Shown: positions 37,227 to 48,058 of the stretch, piece after piece
Layout: each line of letters starts with the position of its first letter
How positions within the stretch are numbered: position 1 is the first letter of the stretch
Assembly (NCBI GenBank): GCA_037975125.1
Contig: CM075851.1
Coordinates: 125,135,134-125,199,133 of the forward strand
DNA: 64,000 nt
Source of the DNA: Latrodectus hesperus
Lineage: Eukaryota; Arthropoda; Arachnida; Araneae; Theridiidae
Reading direction: 5' to 3'
Translations under genes and position numbers: made by a program
Notes under the pieces: generated by a model
Databases searched by the model: none
What the model saw: the letters and a program-made list of their open reading frames with translations, nothing else
What the model was told of the DNA's origin: nothing

Positions 37227-37411
37227 TGCCGAGCTGGCAGCCGAATGGTTAGCGCTCTTGCCTTCGGTTCAACAGTTCGTGGGATCGAATCCCACTTTGG
37301 GCATGGATGTTTGTAGTGGTTCGGAATCCACATTAAACCGTAAGTCCCCGTCTAATTAGCCCTCGTGTGCAAAAAATGACCGTTGAGCGACAAATAAACC
37401 AAACCAAGCCA
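37227..37411 (+). repeat. SINE family A, young copy
   Basis: Nearly consensus head, body and tail. GCTCACTCT at 37218-37226 and 37412-37420 is a 9-bp target duplication. Confidence 0.93.
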
Positions 37412-38183
37412 GCTCACTCTATTTGGAACAAAAGCTACCAGGTTTGAACCTAGCGACTGTTGAACTATGTATGTGAAGTGAAAGTTTCTACTTTCATTGG
37501 TCATATTTGTCAAAGTAGGTGGGTGCTCGAGAGTTTTCTGAATTTCCCAATTAACAATACACGGTGGTTATTGAAATAAAACTTACAACAGCTTTCAGCA
37601 GTTAGGCTATTTATTTTGCAGCAATCTAAAATAAATAATTTATAGGCGAACTTGATTAAGTAGTCTTGTGCCTCAAATAAAGTGCTTCCATTATTTTATC
37701 AGAAATGATGAGCAAATTTTTTTATGAAAGTATAATGCTGCGACAGGTGTGCTCAAAATTCATTACGCCCATTACTTGACGAAAACGCTTGAATCCTGGC
37801 CCCTTTGGTATGCGGGCTATCCAGGGCTACACCCTCATTTAAGGCAATTAAAATCATCAAGTTAATGAAAAAATGAGGGCATTTTTCATTAACTCAAGAA
37901 CTTTCGTAATACCAATAATAAATGTATATAAACAAAGAATGTAAAGAATTTAATTGTATTAGCGATGAAACTATATATTAATTTTCAAGTGTTGATTTTT
38001 ATTAATTTATTACCATTTAAAAATATAAATTTTTATTGAAGTCTGAATATTTGATGATTTTTCCTAACGTATATAAATTTTTATCTAAATTATTAATATT
38101 ATTTATTTATTAAATGAATTATTTATTAATGAATTTTACGGACCGCTCTCTGCTTTTAATAGATTCAGTCAACAGAAATAAAA

Positions 38184-38461
38184 GCCGCCCAATTTGTCTA
38201 GTGGTCAGCGTGTCTGACTGCCGATAGGGAGGTCCTGGGTACGAATCCCGGTTTGGATATGGATGTACTTTCTCTCTCTATCTATCCTGTCTTTGTCCTT
38301 TCCTTGTATGAATGTGGAGTGAATGGTTGTCTACCCTATAAACGGGTACCTATGGTATGTGTGTACTGAGGAAGTCGGACTCCACACCAAAATATGGTTC
38401 AGTTGGAGAAGTGGAGCAGCGCACCCCATATTGCCAGCCTGACTGGCACACGACAACAACA
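38184..38461 (+). repeat. SINE family B, full-length copy
   Basis: GCCGCCCAATTTGTCTAGTG head through CCAGCCTGACTGGCACACG and AAC tail. No clear target duplication is visible. Confidence 0.93.
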
Positions 38462-38739
38462 ATTAAAAATTAATAAAATGTTTGGTATAAGAATAACTTA
38501 TTTCTATTAATTTTTAACTATAAACTATATACATATAACGCAAATGCAAACTATAAAAAACTTAAAAATGAAACGTTTGTTTCGTAAGAAAAAACAAATT
38601 AGTTGACATATGTCTCTTATAAAGGCAATTCACATGGAATTATTAACTTCACTTTAAAATGTGATTCGGGTATAATTAGTTCTCATGTGTAGCAAAAATA
38701 ACAATTTCCCTATAAACCATCCATAAATAGTAAGAAAGC

Positions 38740-38900
38740 TGGCAGCTAAATGATTTGTGTTCGCATTTCCATTCAGTTGTTTCCGGACTTATCTCTCACT
38801 TATGATGTAGCTGCTTGTCGAGGTTCGGAATCTAATTTAAATCTTGTTCCCAGTCAATCAATCCTCGTATATACAAAGTCACTCAGAGAGACAAGCCAAC
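38740..38900 (+). repeat. SINE family A, old diverged copy
   Basis: Begins AAGCTGGCAGCTAAATGA and keeps AGGTTCGGAATCTAATTTAA and CAATCCTCGTATATACAAAG, ending in CAAGCCAACAAACC. Strongly mutated in the B-box region. Confidence 0.65.
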
Positions 38901-38984
38901 AAACCAGAAATTGAGGTACATATTCAAATCTCTCAACTTCAGAACTTTCAATTACTACCTCAACTTTTCTACAGTTATAATTAC

Positions 38985-39265
38985 AAACGTAGCGGTTCAA
39001 ATGAGTTCCGGACTGTATTTTAAGGTCAATAGACTTGGAATACTCGCTCATCACCGAGTGGAAAGACTTTGGACGCTGTTGTTGCACCAGAATACTTCCC
39101 TGTACCTAGTCCTGAGATGGGCTTTAACAGGTACTTTGGACGTCACAGATTAGAGCGTGGACACGTCCCCAATCTAAGGAGTTCCAGCAATCCAGTGAAG
39201 GGGAATGTAGTTAGATACTCAATCGCTGCCCGCGGCAAATGAAGCTAATTGAGCCACTGGAGCTT
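38985..39265 (-). repeat. SINE family C fragment interrupted by a 57-bp family-E tail
   Basis: The C part is recognisable after 39133 (ACTTTGGACGTCACAGATTA … GGACACGTCCCCAATC … CTGCCCGCGGCAAATGA … GAGCCACTGGAGC). It is interrupted at 39076-39132 by GCTGTTGTTGCACCAGAATACTT-type family-E tail sequence, here 57 bp only. ACTTTGGACG stands on both sides (39066-39075 and 39133-39142). The left limit of the C part is unclear. Confidence 0.75.
39076..39132 (-). repeat. 57-bp family-E SINE tail with its own target duplication
   Basis: The end of the family-E tail alone (complement of CTGTTAAAGCCCATC … GTGCAACAACAG), bounded by ACTTTGGACG at 39066-39075 and 39133-39142. It is a severely 5'-truncated insertion into a family-C SINE. 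Confidence 0.8.
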
Positions 39266-39269
39266 TTTC

Positions 39270-41075
39270 TGCAGTTGTAGGAAACACAAATACAACGTTC
39301 ATTTTTCTCGTTTAACAAGATCCATACCAGGACAAAAAGAGCTTTATGCTGCGGTAAACGAAATGGTAAGGTACACTAACTTGGCATAGAACATGATTAT
39401 GTTGAAAGCTCTTATAATGCATTTTTTTAATAATTATTATCTTCCAAGAATGCTAGTTTCATAGTTAGCGGTTGACGTCCACGTGTCACAAGTGAAAGAA
39501 AACAACCCCAAATACTCACTCCGAAAGATATACGTTGCTTATCGGGTTTCTGTATGCTCACATCCTATTAATAACAGGCTGTCTAGCTTCAAATTTCGAA
39601 CCCTTTGTTTCGAAGAATGTTGAGTTTACTGATTACCCATGCGAACCAATTTATTTTATTACAAAAAGCTGTAAATATCCAAGCATGATTTGTACAACGA
39701 TCTTTTGATTTCGATTCCATCATGTTCGACACCATAGATCAAGCCCCCAACAATTAAATTTTCCTCAATCGTTCAACTTAAATATTTCATAATACTTAAG
39801 ACTAATTATTAGGCACATCTGTTAAATTGTTATATAGGAGATATGTGCAGTAGCACGGGAGCTCTTGTAATAGATGACAAACCCTCGTCCCATAGATTTT
39901 TTCAATGTGTTTAATGTTATGGTGCAACGTGGTCTGACGCTGCTGGCAATGGAAGACATACAACAACAACAAAGAGAATTTGTTTTTAATTCATTTTAAT
40001 GATAATATTAAACTTATTTGCTTTTATTCTGGGAATATGTATCTTATGAAATTTTATGGCCTTAATTTCATGCAACTGACATACCGACGTTTTTCATCCA
40101 ATGTTTAATGTTATAGTGCAACGTGGTCTGACGCTGCTGGCCATGGAAGACATACAACAACAACAATGAGAATTTGTTTTTAATACATTTTAATGATAAT
40201 ATTAAACTTATTTGCTTTCATTCTGATAATATGTATCCTATGAAATTTTACCACCTTAATATCATGCAACTGACATACCGACGTTTTTCATCTAGCTGAG
40301 TTGAATGACCTGACTGACATTGAAAACCGATAGTTTTAATCGTTAAGTAACTTCATTGAAACGAGTCAGTAAATAGACTGAGCATAAACTTAAATTACAA
40401 AAAAAAAAAAACTTATGCATACAAGGGATGTGTAGGAAAATGAGTGCTAAAAACATGAATCATTCAAACTGTCGTGAGAAAATCCGTTCGAATGATAAAT
40501 AACAATCATTCTACGCTTTTCCTCTTTTGTCCACTTTTTCCAAGACAGTTATCCGAGAAACTGTTATGGCGATATGGAGCATAAAATTTAAAATAGACAC
40601 TGGAGTAGACACCCGCCCATCTTTGGAGATACATAAAATAAACTCATCACAAAGAAAGAAAAAAAGCGATTTTGAGTGCACCGTAATAATAAGGAAATGA
40701 GTGCCCATTTGTGCGGCATGTGTAATAAGACTCTTTAAAAGCGACTTAAGGAATTTTGGCGTGGAGACGAGCAGAGGTTTTGTAATGGAAGATAATGGGA
40801 CCGTCATCGTAAGTTATAAGAGAAAAGCAGTTGGGAAAAAAAAATAATAGTCGCGTGTTTTCAATGAACGTGGAAAAGAAAAATGGATTGGGCTTGTGTA
40901 ACTTGGAGAAGTGTGTCGCCACCGTTTAAAAACACTTCATTTATACGGTTTACGGAGAATTATGTTAATTTCTTAATTAAGAGACGTTGGCTTCTTAAGT
41001 TAATAATTCGCCAAGAGTTTGTTCACTTTCTATTACTACGCTTTTTTTCTAATTGTCTTCTTTTTTTCTTTGCAG
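39270..41075. other. Presumed intron or upstream region of the TINAG-like gene
   Basis: Besides the 193-bp tandem duplication no repeat or coding sequence was recognised. Short ATG-plus-donor combinations occur (for example near 40785-40808) but none fits the phase needed by the 41076 exon together with TINAG-like content. Confidence 0.5.
39909..40292. repeat. Tandem duplication, unit 193 bp
   Basis: The segment starting TGTTTAATGTTATGGTGCAA and ending ACATACCGACGTTTTTCATC is present at 39909-40101 and again at 40102-40292 with few differences. Each unit contains CAACGTGGTCTGACGCTGCT followed by GGCAATGGAAGACATACAAC and AACAACAA, which may be the tail of an older retroelement caught in the duplication. 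Confidence 0.9.
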
Positions 41076-41139
41076 AATGCCTTTATCAAGGGAAATACCA
41101 CAATCTTGGCGATGTTATTCGTATCAATTGCAACAAATG
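41076..41139 (+). CDS. TINAG-like: TINAG-like gene, internal exon (VWC-like module, first half)
   Basis: First recognisable exon of a TINAG/TINAGL1 (Drosophila Swim)-like secreted matrix protein. It follows a pyrimidine-rich tract ending TTTGCAG and ends at a GTATGT donor. It starts with the last two bases (AA) of a split codon, then reads from Cys through CLYQGKYHNLGDVIRINCNK and ends TG, which the next exon completes to Cys. The cysteine spacing fits the start of the VWC-like module that precedes the cathepsin-like part in this family. By family knowledge, earlier exons should carry a signal peptide and a somatomedin-B-like Cys cluster; none was recognised upstream in this window. The following intron is about 10.2 kb, phase 2. 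The assignment rests on the perfect phase match and on the downstream exons, since the exon alone is short. Confidence 0.85.
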
Positions 41140-42741
41140 GTATGTAAATTCATACAAACAATATTTGTGAATAATCATTGCATGAGGTGATGATTTTTTA
41201 AACTGCTTTTTTAAGCAAACGCATTATATAATATACATGGAATAATATGTAGTTATATTTTCTAGTTTTACCAATACAATGAGCTCAATCGCCAATCTAA
41301 AAAAAACTTAAGTGTCAACAAATTATAAATTTATACTAACAAAAAATATCAACGAATAGAAAGTACCTGATAAAGATATTTTCTGTAATTTGAACCATTT
41401 CATATATAGAGAATCCTTCCTATAACCCACATTTAAGCCTTCAAATAATTTTTATAATTACGATGAAATTAACACAGATTAAAAATAATGTTTTCAATAA
41501 TTCGTTGAGATTTTGTAAATTATCTGAGCCATTATTCGATTGAGATATTTTCTATAAAAATAAATGCATTTCAATTTAATATCAAAAGCATCTATAGCTA
41601 TTATTTTTGATTCGTTAAATTTTAGTGTTTTGAAACGTATAATATTTTCGAATTTTAGCATACATTTTGCTTTATTTATTTTATGTGTTTCGTCTTATGC
41701 CAAAGTGGATAAACCTAAATTTTTATGGCTAGTGTCAAGTTAGGGTAATAATACAAATCTCTACTTGTGTTCATCTTAAGAAATAAGAATAGGAAAACTT
41801 AACTGATATGTGATTATCATAAGAGGAAATCGTGATTGGGGAAAATATATAAGAGTATACGTTACTCGCGTCTGAGGAAATCAGAATCAGAAAACTTAAA
41901 TTTACATTTCAATTCTTTAAAAATTTAAACATTCCGTCTTAGTAAATCAAAATAAGAGTTATGTATTACTTATATAACTTATATCTGATCTAAGGAAAAA
42001 AGAATCCATGAACTTTGACTCTTCGGCAAATTGAGTGGAAAGAATTAATTGCTGTTTTGGAAGTAACTCAGAAAGAAAAAGCGTCAAATAACCAGACCAG
42101 TGAATTCTATTAAACATATGTAATAGCTCGATTGTTTAAAATTTTGGTTTACTTTTAATAATTGAAGCAATTGCGCTTCCTATTATAAAACTATATTTTT
42201 ATCTGATAAACTCATTAAATTATATTACCTGATACAGGTGTCAAATCTTTAGATTAACGCGCCACAATGAATATTTTACTGTGATAGGTTTCGACATGTG
42301 CTTGAGTCATCTGCAATTCTGTGACGTGACAAAATCTGATGTGCTGAGAATTTAATTAGTTTTGATAATCTTTGAATCTTATAGGGAAAAAAATGTTCTT
42401 TATTTTTTAAAGTTTAATAAAGTTAATTTAAAATTGCGTTTGAACATATTCTTTCCAGTTATATTTTTTAGAGTAAATTTCTCTTAGAGTTTTCTGTTTG
42501 AAAACTTCCTTTAAAATTCTATCTGAAAATTTCTCTTTTGGAATTCCGTTCAGAGCTTCAGTTAAGAATTTTATGTTCCCTATATTAAAAATTCCATTAA
42601 ATTGTGAAATTTTGGACTTTGAAATTCAGTTGGTGAAAAACGTATTCATATACTAGTTGATAAAGAAGTAAAATACCACGCCAAACCCTTCCTAGATACT
42701 AGGATTTTATCACTAAACCTAATGCATGTCTTGCTTTATTA

Positions 42742-42928
42742 GCCGAGCTGGCAGCCGAATGGTTAGCGCTCTTGCCTTCGGTTCAACAGTTCGTGGGTTC
42801 GAATCCCGCCTTGGGCATGGATGTTTGTAGTGGTTCGGAATCCACTTTAAACCGTAGGTCCCGGTCTAATTAGCCTTCGTGTGCAAAAAATGACCGTTGA
42901 GCGACAAACAACCAAACAACAACCAACA
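42742..42928 (+). repeat. SINE family A, young copy in the TINAG-like intron
   Basis: Nearly consensus over the full length. A perfect 14-bp target duplication GTCTTGCTTTATTA lies at 42728-42741 and 42929-42942. Confidence 0.95.
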
Positions 42929-43131
42929 GTCTTGCTTTATTAAACCAGCTTTATACTCTTTTATAGTGTGTGTAGTTGACTTGATATAGCAGCAAAATAA
43001 AGATTTAATATAAAATAACACTTCTGTTTGTCTTTCAACATCTAAATTTATAGAATTTAATTTGTTACATATATTTTTAAAGGAGACCGAACAAAATGAA
43101 CTTGTATTTCCTTTAAGTGTCTAACGAATGT

Positions 43132-43380
43132 GACTGCGGATAGGGAGGTTCTGGGTTCGAATCCCGGTTCAGGCATGGATGTACTTTCTCTCTCTATCCT
43201 GTCTTTGTCCTTTCCTTGTATGAATGTGGAGTGAATGGTTGCCTACCCTATAAATGGATACCTATGGCATGTGTGTACTGAGGAAGTCGGACTCCACACC
43301 AAAATATGGTTCAGTTGGAAAAGTGGAGCAGCGCACCCCATATTGTCAGCCTAGCTGGCACACGACAACAGTAACAACAA
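43132..43380 (+). repeat. SINE family B, 5'-truncated copy with target duplication
   Basis: Starts within the head (GACTGCGGATAGGGAGG), so the A-box region is missing, and runs to the AAC tail. TCTAACGAATGT at 43120-43131 and 43381-43392 is a perfect 12-bp target duplication, so the truncation happened at insertion. Confidence 0.92.
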
Positions 43381-43949
43381 TCTAACGAATGTCACTGTAC
43401 TTTGGAGGAAACTCTGATATCATTCTAAAGACATGATAAATCTTAAGAAATTTGATAGCAAAAGTCATATTAATTATATATATTTTCGATTGTTAGAATG
43501 GGAAAATAAGTATCAAGAATGGATAAAAATATTTTAACGTATGTGAGAGTAGTTAAAAATCACAAAGATTGTAATAATTAGAACTATACTTTTTACTTTT
43601 TATTTACATATATACAAAATTTAAACGAACTACCTGGTATTTGCATATAATAATAAATAAACTACTGTAGTTAAATAAAGTGATTTTTTTAAATTTTGCT
43701 TTAATAAACTATCAGAGAACACTACAAGCATATTAAGATGAACTGATTTTAAAGTGTATAGATATGAGGACTATAACTTTAATATTTTTGCTTAAGAGTA
43801 ACTAATGATTCATGAAAAATTCCTTTTATCATTAACTTAGTATAAATAACTTTTCACTTGATCATTTCTGAAAAACAATACAAGGTCAGATTTAATCTCA
43901 ACTATTCCGAGATCAATCATATCTTGTATAGATATTCTATGTATGTATT

Positions 43950-44291
43950 ATGCATACAAATATGAATTATACTCTCCAAAGTGCGCTCAATTCAATCTTT
44001 TCGATTGTGGAGATCAAGCTGGCATTGCCATGCATTGGTGACAGCAGAAGCAGATTTGGTCAAATTGTCAGCGAATTTGTTACCATTCTAATCAAAAAGG
44101 GAGGTTACCCACTGAAAGTGCGTTGTGTGCTCATCAGAATGTTGAACAACAGAATATTCAATCTTGTCGCACACCCCCGTAAAATGAGAAAGATGATGAA
44201 TAGGAGAATGATTTTGGAGATAAAAACGATATCATTAAAAGAGGTGCTTTTTGATGAACTTGAACTCTACGTTGCATATTATATAATTTGA
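43950..44291 (+). CDS. Unrecognised 113-codon open frame
   Basis: An uninterrupted frame from ATG to stop in the TINAG-like intron, not explained by any repeat I recognise. The predicted product starts MHTNMNYTLQSALNSIF and is rich in Ile, Leu, Lys and Arg. It has no signal peptide, clear membrane segment, zinc cluster or known motif. The segment 44015-44165 is a little GC-richer than the intron. It could be a chance frame or a decayed mobile-element piece. No splice or promoter evidence was found. Confidence 0.2.
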   Translation: MHTNMNYTLQSALNSIFSIVEIKLALPCIGDSRSRFGQIVSEFVTILIKKGGYPLKVRCVLIRMLNNRIFNLVAHPRKMRKMMNRRMILEIKTISLKEVLFDELELYVAYYII

Positions 44292-44620
44292 ATAAAAAGA
44301 TGGAGAAATATAGCGGGATCGTCATAGCGTCGATTTCTTGTCCATTTCTCTATTCGTTATGTCAAGAGAATGATTTACAGTAAATTAAACAAAAATAATA
44401 GTATTGTCTCATATTGTATCCTCCTATGGGTAAGAAGGGAAGAGTCAACAAAAGTTAAATGTTCCCTATTCCCTGCTTCGATTTTTGTTTGTTTACTGGA
44501 TCTTTCTTTGTTTGGAAATGTTTTCTTTCGATTGCGTAATAGACATAACTATTTGCAGAAGCATTTACATCTTATTGGATCCAAGGATTCGTCTTGTGCG
44601 ATCAAAGACACATAGATAGT

Positions 44621-44944
44621 GTTGTGTTGTTGTTGCTTATCCCCGACTGGTGTGACAGTACCATCACACCAGCCCCATGAATCCAAAAATAGTCAGTCTC
44701 TCAAGCACCACCTCCGGTCTCAACTCCATGTCCCCTCTCTCACACCCAATGCACTGGAAAATATGAGATGGGGAGGCCTGAACCACTCGACATTTGGGAC
44801 AGAGAGGGTAGATCTTGGTACCAGAGACGTGTCTCTGAGCAAGCAGGTGTCCACTTCGTAGTCTTGTCAGAGCCGTTTGGCTGCATCTCTTGTGTTTACC
44901 CACTAGTGCGGAACCAGGATGTTTGCATGTATACCATTCGTGGT
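44621..44944 (-). pseudogene. LINE fragment L3: 5'-truncated 3' end with 11-bp target duplication
   Basis: On the minus strand the frame (44664-44948) reads ALTRLRSGHLLAQRHVSG, then LCPKCRVVQASPSHIFQC (C-x2-C-x8-H-x3-C), and ends IFGFMGLV before a short 3' UTR that finishes in AAC repeats (seen as GTTGTTGTTG on the + strand near 44622). The insert is bounded by ACATAGATAGT at 44610-44620 and 44945-44955, an 11-bp target-site duplication. The fragment is therefore a complete insertion event of about 324 bp, truncated at its 5' side. It belongs to the same LINE group as L2 and L4. Confidence 0.85.
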
Positions 44945-44959
44945 ACATAGATAGTTATT

Positions 44960-45500
44960 GTTGTTGAACCAGAGCATGCTTCGCTGTACCTAGCCCTAAG
45001 TTAAGGTCTACCAGTTAGATAGAAGCAACGCGGTGGATGATTCATGATTTTGAATCATGGTCCAAGGATAATGGTTCTAATCCTAGTTTAATCGAAGATC
45101 CGTCATGTTTGCTAAAGAAGGCTGTGTCATGTTAAAACTGGTGGTGACGCAATGTCCTCCAAGTGAAATGATACCTCTGGGGGTGGCAGGCCAAGTATTG
45201 AACACTGCTTCAAAATCACGAAGACTCCACCCGGCTGCTTCTATCTAACTGGTACCGCCCTACTCAGGGCTAGGTACAGGGAAGCATGCTGGTGCAACAA
45301 CAAGGAGAAAACCCCCAATACTTAGTCTGCCACCCCCAGACTTATCATTTTACTTTTAGGACATTGTGACCACACTTAGTTTTAACGTGACACAGCCACC
45401 TTTAGCGAACACGATAGTTTTTCGGTTAAGCCAGGATTCGAACTCACTTCCTTCCGATAATGAGAACGACGCAGTAAGCCAACCAGGCCACCGCAGGGAC
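44960..45500. repeat. Three family-E SINE copies, two in inverted orientation
   Basis: A reverse copy lacking its head (44960-45065: TTGTTGTTGAACCAGAGCAT … GATAGAAGCAACGCGGTGG) is followed by a forward copy (about 45075-45305, ending GCATGCTGGTGCAACAACAA) and then a reverse copy lacking its tail (45308-45500: CCCCCAATACTTAGTCTGCC … GGATTCGAACTCACTTCC … AACCAGGCCACCG). The group directly abuts LINE fragment L3. Confidence 0.8.
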
Positions 45501-46588
45501 ATAGATTGTGACCACGTCAAGCATTAGCGTATTGTTTTAGTTTCTTGAGAATTCTACGGACTCCAATTTGTATTCTTTTTATGCTTCATCATCATTTTGT
45601 TGGGCTGACCTTAAACTAATCGCAGAAATGTCGAAGACGAGCGTAGGATAAAATAAAATCAAAGAATATTTGTGTTATTGAGAAGAATCAAAGTTTGCTT
45701 GTGAATCTTTTTAAAAGAATCATAACTTTGCAGCAATTTCATTCATGAAATTCCAGATATTAAGTTTAGGAAGATGCGTATGGCATTAAGATAAAATGAC
45801 AGGTTAATCTAACCCAATCTTTTTATACAATTTAGAAAGTATAATCTGAATCTTGACAAATTTTAAAGATTTCGATTAAATTTTCTTAAATTTGACAGAT
45901 AAGAGCTATTGAATAAAATAAAATCCAAAAATCACACACATATATATTAGTGTGTGTGTATGTCTAAAATATTTTCGGCCGTGGGCGAAGATAAAAGCAG
46001 AGAGAGAAATTATATTTATTTGTCCTAAGTTGTTTAATATCTTGAATTTATTTGTTATAGTCATCGGTCATATTTAGACTAAGACTCATAACCACACACT
46101 TTCTTTAGTGAATTTTACTCGCCCGTTAATTTTACTTAATTAACCTTTAACTTAAAGGCTGAAGTTCAAGTACAATTAAATTAGATGCTCTTCTATAACG
46201 CAAGAAATTATATCCTTTGCTTAACATTATTCTTTTATTGATTAATAACTATGTGTGTGGGCGTTCTACAAATTAGTTACTCATCAATTTGAAATTTCTT
46301 AAGGTGTGAAATGGCTTTAGTAAATTTATCAAAGCAATTAATTAAAATTAATAGAAAGAAATTGTCGCACACAAAGTTTATTGTATTTTAAAATTAAAAA
46401 GATTTTGTGAATTTTTTAAATTTTAATATTTAAATGAACTTATAGATGTTTATTACGTGTGGAGCATAAAATAAAGAAATTTAAACCCATTCGAAAATTC
46501 TTTAGATGAAGGTGAGAAGTGTAAATTTCTTAAAATTATTGTTGATGAAATTTTTTATTGCACAAAAAATAGAATCATGTTTGTTTTT
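45501..46588. other. AT-rich intronic sequence
   Basis: No recognised feature between the family-E group and the chimaeric SINE. Confidence 0.6.
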
Positions 46589-46601
46589 AGAAATAGAAAT
46601 A

Positions 46602-46924
46602 GCCACCCAAAACTTGTCTAGTGGTCAGCGTGCTTGACTGTGGATAAGGAGGTCCTGAGTTCGAATCCCGGTTCGGGCATGAATGTACTTTCTCTCTCTA
46701 TCCATCCTGTCTTGTATGAATGAGGTATGAATACTTGTATGAATGAGGTATGAATGGTTGCCTACCCTATAAACGGGTACCTATGGCATGTGTGTAGAGC
46801 AAAGTCGTACTTTCATCTTCATGGTGCTCTGATTAAAAAACGAAAGACGCTCCCAATTGACTTAAATCCGCATAGCCAAGGCATAGCGAGGTTGGCTTGT
46901 CCAAGTGTCATTAGTAACAACAAC
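46602..46924 (+). repeat. Chimaeric SINE: family-B head joined to family-C tail
   Basis: Family-B head and body until CCTATGGCATGTGTGTAGAG (about 46797), then the family-C tail GCAAAGTCGTACTTTCATCT … GTCCAAGTGTCATTAGTAAC and AAC repeats. A perfect 13-bp target duplication AGAAATAGAAATA at 46589-46601 and 46925-46937 encloses head and tail together, which shows that they inserted as one unit. A short internal duplication (GTATGAATGAGGTATGAAT) lies near 46715-46755. Confidence 0.93.
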
Positions 46925-47165
46925 AGAAATAGAAATATTTAAGTGAAATAATGCATTTTTTGATGAAAACTTATAAACTTTCGCATTTTGATGCAGCCAA
47001 TTTATATCAAAATCACTCTTAAGAAAAGATCTGTTGGAGCATGTATTTTAAAATTTTGATTTCAAAGGATCAAAGGATTCTAGGAATAGGAAGTCTGAAT
47101 GAAAATAATTCACAAGAGAGGAAGTCACAAATGAGGTTTTCGCCAAATTTGTAAAGTTTTCAAGG

Positions 47166-47168
<3 letters not shown>

Positions 47169-47246
<78 letters not shown>
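47169..47246. repeat. (AT)n(GT)5 microsatellite
   Basis: AT run to 47236, then GTGTGTGTGT. It ends 20-30 bp before the GC-richer segment that precedes the possible first exon at 47459. Confidence 0.98.
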
Positions 47247-47458
47247 ACTCAAAATAAAAACAATATTTACCCGTTAGGAAAAAACGCCGCAAATGTGCGA
47301 CAGCGCTAGATGTCAGAACGCTGCGCAGTAGGACAATCGCCTCACATTTGCGCGTCGTGCTTTCTGAACGAAATATTTACTACTAGATGGCGCTACTGAT
47401 CCATGTTCCATTCATCAGATTGCTCTTCCACACTAGTGTTTCCCTCTCTGAGGTCAGA

Positions 47459-47496
47459 ATGGGGTCCGTCAAGTGTCTGATATTTATTGGATTTTC
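47459..47496 (+). CDS. Possible small first exon (Met plus hydrophobic segment)
   Basis: An ATG with A at -3 and G at +4 opens a short frame, MGSVKCLIFIGF plus two bases, ending at a GTAAGC donor-like site. The segment resembles the beginning of a signal peptide. The 190 bases upstream (47265-47458) are clearly GC-richer and richer in CpG than the AT-rich intron around them, as a promoter and 5' leader might be. The exon would end in phase 2, which fits the acceptor at 51377 (TC|C), so it could be an alternative start of the TINAG-like gene that skips the first half of the VWC module, or the start of an unrelated nested gene. No transcript evidence is available; a repeat origin is equally possible. 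Confidence 0.3.
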
Positions 47497-48058
47497 GTAA
47501 GCAGAAATTAACAGAAACACGTGTTTCAGGGACTTAATTCGTTTTGAAGTGGTTGCTTATAATTTCGATTCTATTTTAGGTTGGGTTTTTATGGGAAATT
47601 TGATATATATATATATATTCTAGCACATGGGTTTTACATTTATATTTACTTTTAATTTTTTTAGTTAGTTATTTTTAGTTATTGTTAACTACAATACATT
47701 TTTATTATTGAAAATCAATTATTTTATTTAAATTTTTTGTTATGATTGAAATTATGATATCTTTAATCACATTTTTAAAAATTGTTTTCTTTCTATGTAA
47801 AGTGTGTATTTTATCCATTATTATGTAAAGCATTCTTTCCGAAATTGCGTATTAGGCTTAGTGGGAGAAGATGTCCTGGCCTGTAAGTACAGTCCACGTG
47901 TAGTAGAACCTCCCGTTCTGCGGGATCGCTATCTTCCGTGGTTTCCTATCCCGAAAGATTTAATTAGATCTTAGGATAATAGATCTCCATCAAAATGTTT
48001 CAAAGCATTTATAACAATCCAACAGTTCGGCCACAGTACTAGTAGAAGTATTCTACTC

